Source of the DNA: Longimicrobiaceae bacterium
GTDB lineage: Bacteria; Gemmatimonadota; Gemmatimonadetes; Longimicrobiales; Longimicrobiaceae
Length of the DNA: 64,000 nt
NCBI GenBank assembly: GCA_030447645.1
Contig: JAUJOM010000013.1
Coordinates: 20,650 to 84,649, forward strand
Reading direction: 5' to 3'
The notes beneath the pieces were generated by a model that ran no database searches, was not told where the DNA came from, and saw only the letters and a list, made by a program, of their open reading frames with translations. Position 1 is the first letter of the stretch. Each line of letters starts with the position of its first letter. Made by a program: the position numbers and the translations under genes. Below are positions 1-7,670 of this stretch, piece by piece.

Positions 1-212
1 CGGGCGATCCAGCCATTACGGCGCCGCTCGGTCGATCCCACGAGGTGGTCCGGCGTGCCGACCTGCCGTGCGTTCCGTGCATCAAGAACGAGTGCCCCCG
101 GAGAGGCCGGGGGTACGTGCTCGGTGATGCCCACCGCGAATGCATGCGTCTGATCGGGGTGGATGAAATCGACGCTGCGGTGAGCGTGCGAGCGAGCGCC
201 GCTAGCCCCTGA
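1..212 (+). CDS. Glycosyltransferase family 9 (heptosyltransferase-like), C-terminal end
   Basis: Only the last 69 codons are in the window (reading frame from base 3, TGA at 210-212). The visible part has the features of the GT9/heptosyltransferase C-terminus: a GDPAITAPLG stretch, then a Cys-containing segment (LPCVPCIKNECP) and a later Cys-Met (ECMRLI), which together resemble the conserved CxPC...C...CM block of this family. In GT9 enzymes this region closes the sugar-nucleotide-binding domain; they build the lipopolysaccharide core or other surface glycans at the inner membrane. It ends 11 bases before the glucokinase gene. The family assignment rests on a short fragment; the sugar and acceptor cannot be told. 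Confidence 0.65.
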   Translation, partial: GDPAITAPLGRSHEVVRRADLPCVPCIKNECPRRGRGYVLGDAHRECMRLIGVDEIDAAVSVRASAASP

Positions 213-223
213 CCGGGAAAGAT

Positions 224-1225
224 ATGGTCGCCACTGACGACAAGCGTTGGATCGTTGGCGTGGACCTCGGGGGAACCAACATCGTGGTTGGGCTGATTCC
301 CACTGAAGGCGGAGGCGTGCTTGGCCGCCGAACACTACCAACGGACTCAGTCCGCGGGGCCAAGTTCGTGGTCGACCGGATCATCGCGATGGTGGAAGAA
401 GCGATTTCCGATGTGACGTTCAGCTTCGGTGGGAGCCGTGAGGACGTAGCCGGGATCGGGATCGGCTCACCGGGCCCGCTGGATCGCAAAACGGGAACGG
501 TGATCAACACGCCGAACCTCGGCTGGCGCAATTTTCCCCTGCGCGATCTGGTCGCCAATGCCACGGGGCTCCCGGCTACGCTGGACAACGACGCCAATTG
601 CGCTGCCTTCGGCGAATGGTGGATGGGTGCGGGCCGTGGTACGAGCACGCTGGTCGGTCTGACGTTGGGGACCGGCATCGGCGGCGGCATCGTTCTCAAC
701 GGCAAGATCTTTCACGGCTGTTCGGACGTCGCCGGCGAGATCGGCCACATGACCATCGAGTCCAGCGGCCGCCGCTGCAAGTGCGGCAACTATGGCTGCC
801 TGGAGGCGTACGCATCCGGCCCGGCGATCGCCTTGCGAGCTACGGAGGGAATCGAAACCGGCGCTGAAACCATCCTCCCCGATCTGGTCAGCGGGCACCT
901 GGAGGATATCACTGCCGCCACCGTGTACGACGCGGCGGTGCGCGGCGACGCGTACGCCACCGCGATGATGCGCGAAACCGCCTGGTATCTCGGCGCGGGC
1001 GTGGCGAACGTGATCAACATCCTCAATCCGGAGATGGTGGTGATCGCCGGTGGCGTCACTCACGCGGGCGACACCCTTTTCGCCCCACTGCGGGCGGAGG
1101 TGCGTCGCCGCGCCTTCAAGGCCGCGGAGGAGCGCTGCCAGATCGTGGCAGGCACACTCCCCGGCACCGCCGGGGTAGTGGGTGCGGCGGCAGTGTTCAA
1201 GCAGCAGCATTTCGGCGCGGTCTAG
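224..1225 (+). CDS. ROK-family glucokinase
   Basis: 333 aa. Transfers phosphate from ATP to glucose (or a related hexose) in the cytoplasm. The N-terminus has the ATP phosphate-binding motif VGVDLGGTNIVVGL. The middle has the sugar-binding/catalytic region with LDNDANCAAFGEW (catalytic Asp in the DNDAN motif) and GLTLGTGIGGGIV. The ROK zinc-binding signature CKCGNYGCLE follows near residue 190. Length matches bacterial ROK glucokinases. The next gene is a PfkB-type sugar kinase that starts at the base after its stop codon, so the two are probably co-transcribed. The exact sugar is inferred; N-acetylhexosamines are also used by this family. Confidence 0.9.
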   Translation: MVATDDKRWIVGVDLGGTNIVVGLIPTEGGGVLGRRTLPTDSVRGAKFVVDRIIAMVEEAISDVTFSFGGSREDVAGIGIGSPGPLDRKTGTVINTPNLGWRNFPLRDLVANATGLPATLDNDANCAAFGEWWMGAGRGTSTLVGLTLGTGIGGGIVLNGKIFHGCSDVAGEIGHMTIESSGRRCKCGNYGCLEAYASGPAIALRATEGIETGAETILPDLVSGHLEDITAATVYDAAVRGDAYATAMMRETAWYLGAGVANVINILNPEMVVIAGGVTHAGDTLFAPLRAEVRRRAFKAAEERCQIVAGTLPGTAGVVGAAAVFKQQHFGAV

Positions 1226-2200
1226 GTGGAGCGGACACGACGTGTCGGGATTCTCGGCACGCTGGTTTGGGACCGGATCTGGCTGCATGGTGCATCCTTG
1301 CCGCGCGAGGGCTGGGGTGGGATCGCGTATTCGCTGGCCGCCTGGGCCACAGCCTGCCCGCCCGGCTGGGCGGTTGTTCCGCTCGTGAAGCTGGGCAGGG
1401 ATCTGGAAGCGCAGGCCCGCGAACTCCTGGCGGAGCTTCCGCGTCTCGCCAGCGCCAGCGAGCGGGTGGTGCCGGAAACAAGCAACCGTGTGGAGCTCCG
1501 CTACACGGATAGTGAACACCGGGGTGAGCGCCTGGTCGGTGGCGTGCTGCCGTGGACGTGGGAAGAGCTGGCACTCGCAGTCTCGGATCTCGATGCACTC
1601 TACGTCAACTTCATCACGGGCGACGAGATGCACCTTGCCGACGCGGAGCGTCTCCGGGAGGGATTCCGCGGGCCGATCTACGCCGACCTTCATTCGCTGC
1701 TCCTCGGCCACGGACCAGCCGGGCATCGTTTCGCCAAGCCACTGGTGGAATGGGAGCGCTGGATGGCGTGCTTCGACGCCGTTCAAACCAACTACGGCGA
1801 GCTCGCTACCCAGGCTGAAAGCGCGGTCCAGGATCCGTGGAGCTTCGCTCGGCACTGCCTCGGCTGCGGACCCGCGCTCTTCGTGGTCACCCTGGGCACA
1901 GGTGGGGCAGCGTACGTGATGTCGGAGGCGGCACGGTCCGATCCATGGAGTTGGCTCGTGCACGCACATCCCACGGCTACGCCGCATACCGGACGGGTGC
2001 CGCTGCCGAATGGTCCTGCAGCCGGGGACCCTATGGGATGCGGCGACGTCTGGGGGAGCACCTTCTTCGCCGAGCTGCTCGCCGGTGCTGAGTTAGAGCC
2101 GGCCATGGCGAGTGCGCACCGGGCGGCCGCGTTGAAGATGGCCCATTCCGGAGCGTCCGGGTTGTACATGCACCTGGCGGAGGGTAGCTTCCCGGCATGA
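1226..2200 (+). CDS. PfkB-family carbohydrate kinase, divergent
   Basis: 324 aa, GTG start immediately after the upstream stop codon. The fold resembles ribokinase/PfkB sugar kinases: an N-terminal GILGTLVWDRI strand, a Gly-Gly pair (GWGGIAYSLA) where the substrate-binding motif lies, and a C-terminal PfkB signature, GDPMGCGDVWGSTFFAELLA. There the anion-hole/catalytic Gly-x-Gly-Asp is present as GCGD. The Asp-Thr that normally precedes it is replaced by Asp-Pro, and the GG motif is less canonical, so the substrate is not predictable. It overlaps the next gene by 4 bp and follows a glucokinase, which suggests sugar phosphorylation, but this is inference. Confidence 0.7.
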   Translation: MERTRRVGILGTLVWDRIWLHGASLPREGWGGIAYSLAAWATACPPGWAVVPLVKLGRDLEAQARELLAELPRLASASERVVPETSNRVELRYTDSEHRGERLVGGVLPWTWEELALAVSDLDALYVNFITGDEMHLADAERLREGFRGPIYADLHSLLLGHGPAGHRFAKPLVEWERWMACFDAVQTNYGELATQAESAVQDPWSFARHCLGCGPALFVVTLGTGGAAYVMSEAARSDPWSWLVHAHPTATPHTGRVPLPNGPAAGDPMGCGDVWGSTFFAELLAGAELEPAMASAHRAAALKMAHSGASGLYMHLAEGSFPA

Positions 2201-3084
2201 CCCAGGTACTCACGATTCCGCCGACGCTGGATGATCTGGCCTTTGAAGCACTGGTGTCGGAGGTGCAGTCAGCCAGAGACGGCCGGCTTCTCTTCGACGC
2301 GCGGCACGTTCGTGCCGCCGACCCGTATGGGCTGATCGGCCTGCTCGCGGTAGGGCAGAGCGTCGCCGACGGCGGACAGCGTCCCCTGCTGCAGCTCCCG
2401 CAGGTGGCGGAAGGAATGAACCGCTTTGCCCGCATGGGTTTTCTGCCGGTTGCCGCCGAGATCTTTGAAACGCCGGCAGCGTCCCGCTCGCGCGGAAATG
2501 TGGAGGCCAGCAACGTGCTGCTGGAGATCACGCCGATCCGGTCTCACGAGGACGTGCGTGGGGTGATTGACGACCTTTCCGAGCGTGCCGGGGCGATCCT
2601 CACCGAGACGCTCGGATACAGTGGCTCGGACGCCATGGGCTTCAGCATGATGCTTTCGGAGGTTTGCCAGAACATCACGGAGCACGCCGAGGCTGGCGGC
2701 TGGGTGGGCATTCAGGCATATCGCCGCCTGCGGCGGCTCGGCAGGGCCGCTGTGGTGATCGCGGTGATGGACCTGGGTGTAGGTTTCCGCGGCTCGCTCG
2801 CGCGTGAGCACTCGGCGCGCTTTGGAGATCGCTGGAGCGACGCTACCGCGCTCGAAGCCGCGTTCATCCATGGGGTCACGCGCTTCCGGGACCCGGGGCG
2901 CGGCCAGGGATTGAAGCAGATCCGCAAGAGTGTGGGGCGTTGGGGTGGGAAGATCGCCATCCGAAGTGGCACCGCGCGAATTGCGGACGCGGCACCCTGG
3001 GAAGATACCCCACCGCTGGAAACCGGCCTGGCACCCATGCCCGGGTCGCAGATCTTGATCATTTTGCCCGCGAAAAACACATGA
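2197..3084 (+). CDS. STAS domain fused to a GHKL ATPase (anti-sigma-type regulator)
   Basis: 295 aa, ATGA overlap with the preceding gene. Residues about 1-95 look like a STAS domain ([20 protein letters not shown]). At the place where anti-anti-sigma factors carry the phosphorylated Ser (DSSG) this protein has DPYG, so it may not be phosphorylatable. Residues about 115-290 look like a HATPase_c/GHKL domain: N-box [12 protein letters not shown]1 box VMDLGVGF, G2 box [10 protein letters not shown]. This is the ATPase type found in anti-sigma kinases such as SpoIIAB/RsbW. It overlaps a cyclophilin gene by 4 bp and lies just upstream of a second STAS protein. No sigma factor or PP2C phosphatase is visible nearby, so target and output are unknown. 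Confidence 0.72.
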   Translation: MTQVLTIPPTLDDLAFEALVSEVQSARDGRLLFDARHVRAADPYGLIGLLAVGQSVADGGQRPLLQLPQVAEGMNRFARMGFLPVAAEIFETPAASRSRGNVEASNVLLEITPIRSHEDVRGVIDDLSERAGAILTETLGYSGSDAMGFSMMLSEVCQNITEHAEAGGWVGIQAYRRLRRLGRAAVVIAVMDLGVGFRGSLAREHSARFGDRWSDATALEAAFIHGVTRFRDPGRGQGLKQIRKSVGRWGGKIAIRSGTARIADAAPWEDTPPLETGLAPMPGSQILIILPAKNT

Positions 3085-3551
3085 CGACGGTCACCTTCCA
3101 CACCAACAGGGGCGACATTACCGCCGAGCTCTACCCGAACGAAGCGCCGGGCACGGTGGCGAACTTCGAGAAGCTGATCAAAGACGGCTTCTACGATGGT
3201 GTGTACTTTCACCGAGTGATTCCGGATTTCGTGATTCAGGGGGGTGACCCACTCACCCGCGAGCACGGTGTGGATCACCCGCGCGCGGGTACGGGAGGGC
3301 CCGGCTACACGATCGCCTGCGAAACGCGTGGGAACCCGCACACCCACAAGGAAGGAGCCCTTTCCATGGCGCACGCCGGCAAGGACACGGGAGGCTCACA
3401 ATTCTTTATCGTGCTTTCCGAGGCCAATACCCGGCACCTCAACGGCAAGCACACCGTCTTCGGCCAGGTTACCGAGGGTCTGGACGTCGTGCGCAAGATC
3501 CGGAAGGGCGACCGGATGGAGCGTGTCGAAGTCTCCGATTCCGACGCGTGA
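3081..3551 (+). CDS. ppiB: Cyclophilin-type peptidyl-prolyl cis-trans isomerase
   Basis: 156 aa. Catalyses proline cis-trans isomerisation during protein folding. The ATG at 3081 overlaps the upstream stop as ATGA; the reading frame is open further upstream but that part is inside the previous gene. Cyclophilin motifs are all present: [15 protein letters not shown] (catalytic Arg, Phe), [19 protein letters not shown] and [11 protein letters not shown]. There is no signal peptide, so it acts in the cytoplasm. It is sandwiched between two STAS-domain genes, which is unusual and may be only an operon coincidence. Confidence 0.93.
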   Translation: MTTVTFHTNRGDITAELYPNEAPGTVANFEKLIKDGFYDGVYFHRVIPDFVIQGGDPLTREHGVDHPRAGTGGPGYTIACETRGNPHTHKEGALSMAHAGKDTGGSQFFIVLSEANTRHLNGKHTVFGQVTEGLDVVRKIRKGDRMERVEVSDSDA

Positions 3552-3555
3552 CGCG

Positions 3556-4143
3556 ATGCGGGAAGGGCACGGCGTCCTGCCACTCGCGATCGACCTGAAC
3601 CAGCTCGCACACCGGTCGGTCACCTCGCTGTATTCCAATCTGGTGACGCGGCCCACCGGGCGTGCCATCCGGATGGGGGTGGAAAGTCAAATCGCGGAAT
3701 TGAAGCCGCCATCTGTCTGTCTGTCCGTGCTGGACTTCAGCAGCGTCCGGGTGCTGGACTACTCGTGTGCCGACGAAATCGTCGCGAAGCTGCTGCTGCG
3801 GTATAAGGCGGAGTCGCGTACCTCGGAGGTGTACCTGCTGGTCCGCGGACTGCAGGAGCACCATCACGAAGCGATCGAGGCTGTCCTTGAACGTCATAGC
3901 CTGCTGCTGGTGGTGGAGGCTGACGGGGCATTTTCACTGCTTGGACCGAGCAACCCCGCCGAGCGTGCCTGCTGGACGGCGCTGCTTCAGCGAGGGCCAA
4001 GCACCCCGTCTGTCGTGGCCGAAGATGCGGGGCTCAGTGACGTCGCTGCCCGAAGCGTGCTCGGCTCGTTCACGGAGCGGCGCGTGGCGCGCGCCATAAC
4101 CCACGAGGTGGTGTGTCCGCTCCCATGGCTGATACGGGTCTGA
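3556..4143 (+). CDS. STAS-like protein with C-terminal helix-turn-helix-like tail
   Basis: 195 aa, ATG at 3556. The central part (VLDFSSVRVLDYSCADEIV, about residues 58-76) matches the STAS pattern in which a Ser preceded by an Asp sits at the start of a helix; here the Ser is kept (DYSCAD), unlike in the STAS-ATPase protein upstream. The last 55 residues (PSVVAEDAGLSDVAARSVLG and on) look like a winged-helix or helix-turn-helix segment that ends in a predicted strand. It is four bases downstream of ppiB. A role as a phospho-switch partner of the STAS-ATPase is inference from position and domain type only. Confidence 0.55.
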   Translation: MREGHGVLPLAIDLNQLAHRSVTSLYSNLVTRPTGRAIRMGVESQIAELKPPSVCLSVLDFSSVRVLDYSCADEIVAKLLLRYKAESRTSEVYLLVRGLQEHHHEAIEAVLERHSLLLVVEADGAFSLLGPSNPAERACWTALLQRGPSTPSVVAEDAGLSDVAARSVLGSFTERRVARAITHEVVCPLPWLIRV

Positions 4144-4144
4144 A

Positions 4145-5296
4145 ATGAGCCGGAAAGCCGGATTGTCGACGCGAGCTGTACACGCCGGTGACGCTGGCGC
4201 TGATGCGGGCGGACCGGTCACCACACCGATCTACCAGACGAGCACGTTCTTCAGCGAGCCGGAGGGTCGCGGCGAGGTTCGTTACACCCGGTACGGCAAC
4301 AACCCCAATCACGTCGCGCTGGAAAGCAAGCTCGGCTCGCTGGAGGGGGCAGAGGAGTGCGTGGTGCTCGGGAGCGGCATGGCAGCGATGTCATGCGCCG
4401 TGCTGGCCTGCGCGGCCGCGGGCGATCACATCGTAGCGGCACGCGCTCTCTACGGCGGCACACGTACGCTGCTGGATCGGGAGCTCAAGCGGCTCGGGAT
4501 CGAAGCGACGTACGTCGACCTGGCGCAGCCGGGTTGGGAGGAAGCCCTGCGCCCGAACACGCGCGTCGTGCTGGCTGAAACGCCCACCAACCCGCTGTTG
4601 CGGATCCTGAATCTCCGCCCGATCGCCGACGCTGCACACATCCACGGCGCCGCGCTCCTGGTAGACTCGACCCTGGCGACGCCCGCCAACCTGCGCCCGG
4701 TGGAGCATGGAGCAGACCTGGTGATCCATAGCATGACCAAATACCTCGGTGGGCACAGTGACGTGACCGGTGGAGCCGTGGCCGGCCAGGGGGCTCTGGT
4801 ACGGGAAACGCGCAAGCGCGCTCGAACTTTTGGCGCGGTGCTGGATCCCCACGCCGCCTGGCTGGTGGAGCGGGGCGTGAAAACGCTCACGGTGCGCATG
4901 GAACGTCACAATCGCAACGGGCAGGTGGTTGCCGAGTGGTGTGAGCGCCAGCCTGCGTTTGCGCGGGTGCACTACCCAGGTCTGCCTTCACATCCCGACC
5001 ATGCCCTTGCTACACGCCTGCTGGACGGTTTTGGGGGAATGATGAGCGTCGATTTGCGGGGCGGTGGAAAGGCCGCCGACCGCTTTGTCGCGGGCTTGCG
5101 GCTGGCGAAGGTGGCGCCGAGCCTTGGCGGCGTTGAAACTCTGGTGTCCGAGCCGCGGCACACTTCTCATGCCGGGTTGTCTCGGGAAGAGCGAGAAGCC
5201 ATGGGTATCCGCGACGGTCTAGTGCGCTTCTCCCTCGGCATCGAAGACGCCGAGGATCTCATCGCTGACATCGAGGGCGCGCTGCGGGAGCTGTGA
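4145..5296 (+). CDS. Cys/Met-metabolism PLP-dependent enzyme (cystathionine gamma-synthase/lyase family)
   Basis: 383 aa. A fold-type I PLP enzyme of the trans-sulfuration family. Motifs: YTRYGNNPNHVALESKL near the N-terminus (the Tyr-x-Arg that contacts PLP phosphate), GSGMAAMSCAV, and the PLP-lysine motif SMTKYLGGHSDVTGG near residue 200. The C-terminal LVRFSLGIEDAEDLIADIE is typical of the family. Full length. Members include cystathionine gamma-synthase, cystathionine gamma-lyase, O-acetylhomoserine sulfhydrylase and methionine gamma-lyase; sequence reading alone does not separate them. The gene overlaps ypdA by 4 bp, a pairing consistent with low-molecular-weight thiol metabolism. Confidence 0.88.
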   Translation: MSRKAGLSTRAVHAGDAGADAGGPVTTPIYQTSTFFSEPEGRGEVRYTRYGNNPNHVALESKLGSLEGAEECVVLGSGMAAMSCAVLACAAAGDHIVAARALYGGTRTLLDRELKRLGIEATYVDLAQPGWEEALRPNTRVVLAETPTNPLLRILNLRPIADAAHIHGAALLVDSTLATPANLRPVEHGADLVIHSMTKYLGGHSDVTGGAVAGQGALVRETRKRARTFGAVLDPHAAWLVERGVKTLTVRMERHNRNGQVVAEWCERQPAFARVHYPGLPSHPDHALATRLLDGFGGMMSVDLRGGGKAADRFVAGLRLAKVAPSLGGVETLVSEPRHTSHAGLSREEREAMGIRDGLVRFSLGIEDAEDLIADIEGALREL

Positions 5297-6273
5297 TCGC
5301 CGAGCCCCTGGATCTGGCTGTCGTCGGCGCAGGGCCGTGCGGGATTGCGGTTGGAATTGCGGCGCGTCAGCTTGGGCTGCGATGTCTCCTGTTCGACAAG
5401 GGGGCCGTCACGCAGGCAATGATCGAGCACCCCACCTATACCACCTACTTCAGCGGTCCGGAAAAGCTGGAAATCGGTGGAGTCCCCTTCACTACAGCCG
5501 GAGACAAGCCTACGCGGCGCGAAGCTCTGCGCTACTACCGCAAGGTGGTTGCTTTCTTCGGGATTGCTGTCTGCCAGTACGAGGAGGTGATTGAGCTCCA
5601 CGGCCGCCATCCCGAGTTCCTTGTGCGAACGCAAACGCTGCACGGTGAGGCACGGGAGTACCGTGCCCGCAATGTGGTGATCGCCACCGGGTATTACCAC
5701 ACGCCGCGTCGCCTGGAGGTACCCGGCGGGGAGCTACCCAAGGTGCAGCACTACTTCAAGGAGCCGTTCTTCTACTTCGACCAGGATGTGGTCGTAGTGG
5801 GCGGCGGCAACTCCGCCGCCGACGCTGCGCTGACGTGCTGGCGCGAGGGCGCGCGTGTGACGCTGGTGCACCTCTTCGATGAGCTCGACCGGGGCGTAAA
5901 GCCGTGGATCCGGCCGGACATCGACAACCGGATCGCGGAGGGGGCGATTCCGGCGCTCTGGCGACACCGCGTTGCCGAGGTGCGGTCGCGGGAAGTGGTG
6001 GTGGAGGATCTGGGCACTGGCAAGCAACGGACTTTGAGCAATGACTGGGTGCTGGCAATGACCGGCTATGTGCCGGACACTCCGTTTGTCTCGGGGCTGG
6101 GGGTACGGGTAGACTTCATCACCGGGATCCCCGCGCACGACCCCGGGACCATGCAGACGAACGTCCCGGGTATCTACGTTGCTGGCGTGGTTGCGGCGGG
6201 TTTCGACGCCAACAAGATCTTCATCGAGAACGGGAAGCTTCACGGCCCGCTGATCGCCTCGGCGGTCGCTTAG
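5293..6273 (+). CDS. ypdA: YpdA-family FAD/NADPH oxidoreductase (putative bacillithiol disulfide reductase)
   Basis: 326 aa, GTG start in a GTGA overlap with the previous gene. It has two dinucleotide-binding motifs: VVGAGPCGIAVGIAA for FAD at the N-terminus and VVVGGGNSAADAAL for NADPH near residue 165. ATG-containing strands follow (VIATGYY, VLAMTGYVPDT), and the end has the characteristic IYVAGVVAAGFDANKIFIENG. Layout and length match YpdA, which reduces oxidised bacillithiol. The typical CxxC of thioredoxin reductase is absent, as expected for YpdA. It suggests the host makes bacillithiol, but no bsh genes are in the window. Convergent with purF, 10 bp apart. Confidence 0.85.
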   Translation: MIAEPLDLAVVGAGPCGIAVGIAARQLGLRCLLFDKGAVTQAMIEHPTYTTYFSGPEKLEIGGVPFTTAGDKPTRREALRYYRKVVAFFGIAVCQYEEVIELHGRHPEFLVRTQTLHGEAREYRARNVVIATGYYHTPRRLEVPGGELPKVQHYFKEPFFYFDQDVVVVGGGNSAADAALTCWREGARVTLVHLFDELDRGVKPWIRPDIDNRIAEGAIPALWRHRVAEVRSREVVVEDLGTGKQRTLSNDWVLAMTGYVPDTPFVSGLGVRVDFITGIPAHDPGTMQTNVPGIYVAGVVAAGFDANKIFIENGKLHGPLIASAVA

Positions 6274-6283
6274 CTCAAGGGAT

Positions 6284-7666
6284 TCAGCCGCAGCCGACGT
6301 GCGCGGGGTATCCGCGCTCCAGGTCCACGAGCGGAGCGGTGTATTCGCCTGAAAAGCAGGCATGGCAAAAGGTGCCGCTAGCGGCAACGCATTCCAGCAT
6401 CCCTTCCAGCGACAGGTAACCCAGCGAGTCCACCTGCAGGAAATCGCGGATCTCCTCCGTGGACATACCCGCCGCGATCAATTCTTCACGGGTAGGCAGG
6501 TCGATTCCGTAGAAGCAGGGGAAGCGCACCGGAGGTGAAGCGAGTCGGAAATGGATTTCCTGCGCGCCTGCTTCCCTCAGCATGGACACGAGCCCGCGCG
6601 ACGTGGTCCCTCGGACTAGCGAGTCGTCTACCACAACCACCCTCCGACCGTCGAGCACCTCCCGCACGGTGTTGTACTTCATGCGGACCTTGAAGTCGCG
6701 CCCGGCCTGCGAAGGCTCGATGAACGTCCTCCCCACGTAGTGGTTCCGGATCAGACCCAGCTCGAACGCGAGCCCTGACGCTTCAGCGTAGCCCAGCGCA
6801 GCGGAGTTGGCCGAATCGGGTACGGAGATCACCAGATCCGCATCCGCTGGCTGCTCGACGGCGAGACGCCTCCCGAAGGCACGGCGGGCACGATCCACCG
6901 ACTGCCCCCACAGGTGCGAGTCCGGGCGCGCGAAGTACACCAGTTCAAAGACGCACGGGCGCGGCGCACCGACCGGCGGAAGCGGGCGCAGCGTTTCGAC
7001 CGTGCCACCCCGAATCCGCAGCACCTCACCCGGTTCGATGTCGCGGACGTAGGTCGCGTTGATAATGTCGAGGGCACAGGGCTCTGAGGCCACCACAGTT
7101 GCTTCGCCCAGCCGTCCGAGCACCAGCGGGCGGAAGCCAAAGGGATCACGTGCAGCGTACAGTGTGTCGCCCACTGTGATCAGGAGCGAGTACGCGCCCT
7201 CGAGCTGGGAAAGCGCGTCGTCGATCTGCGCCTCCACACCCGCCCGGCGAGAGCGGGCGATGAGGTGGACGATGACCTCGGAATCGATCGAAGACTGAAA
7301 GAGCGCGCCCTCCTCCACCAGACGGGTACGCAGATCCTGCGCGTTGGTGAGGTTGCCGTTGTGCGCGAGTGCCAGCTCGCCCTCGGCATAGCGGACCAGG
7401 ATGGGCTGGGCGTTCTGCAGTCCGCCGCCCCCGGCCGTGGAGTAGCGAATGTGACCGATTGCAGTGTCACCTGGCAGGCGCGCGATGTCTTCGGCGTTGA
7501 AAGCCTCCGAAACCAGGCCGGCCGCTTTGTGGACCCGTGCTGAACCGTCCCGATCTACAGCGACGATGCCGGCTGCCTCCTGTCCGCGGTGCTGCAGGGA
7601 ATACAGCCCGAGAAACACCTGCTGAGCGGCTGCAGGGGCGCCGGAAACCGCGACGATTCCGCACAT
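6284..7666 (-). CDS. purF: Amidophosphoribosyltransferase
   Basis: 460 aa. First step of de novo purine synthesis: PRPP plus glutamine to phosphoribosylamine. The start is the ATG whose next codon gives the N-terminal nucleophile Cys2 (MCGIVAVSG), 4 bp after the purL stop; the frame is open further upstream but only inside purL. The Ntn glutaminase domain (residues 1 to about 230) has SLQHRGQEAAGIV. The phosphoribosyltransferase domain has VVVVDDSLVRGTTSRG. Cys residues in CVFELVYFARPDS, FPCFYGID and TFCHACFSGEYTA correspond to the 4Fe-4S ligands of the Bacillus-type enzyme, yet no propeptide precedes Cys2. It is the last gene of the purine operon. Confidence 0.96.
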   Translation of the reverse strand: MCGIVAVSGAPAAAQQVFLGLYSLQHRGQEAAGIVAVDRDGSARVHKAAGLVSEAFNAEDIARLPGDTAIGHIRYSTAGGGGLQNAQPILVRYAEGELALAHNGNLTNAQDLRTRLVEEGALFQSSIDSEVIVHLIARSRRAGVEAQIDDALSQLEGAYSLLITVGDTLYAARDPFGFRPLVLGRLGEATVVASEPCALDIINATYVRDIEPGEVLRIRGGTVETLRPLPPVGAPRPCVFELVYFARPDSHLWGQSVDRARRAFGRRLAVEQPADADLVISVPDSANSAALGYAEASGLAFELGLIRNHYVGRTFIEPSQAGRDFKVRMKYNTVREVLDGRRVVVVDDSLVRGTTSRGLVSMLREAGAQEIHFRLASPPVRFPCFYGIDLPTREELIAAGMSTEEIRDFLQVDSLGYLSLEGMLECVAASGTFCHACFSGEYTAPLVDLERGYPAHVGCG

Positions 7667-7670
7667 GTGC

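Noticed and set aside
467..1987. 506-codon open frame on the minus strand across the two sugar kinase genes
   Set aside because: It is antisense to glucokinase and the PfkB-like gene, both with clear motifs; its translation is Arg/His/Pro-rich without family features, as usual for shadow frames in GC-rich DNA.
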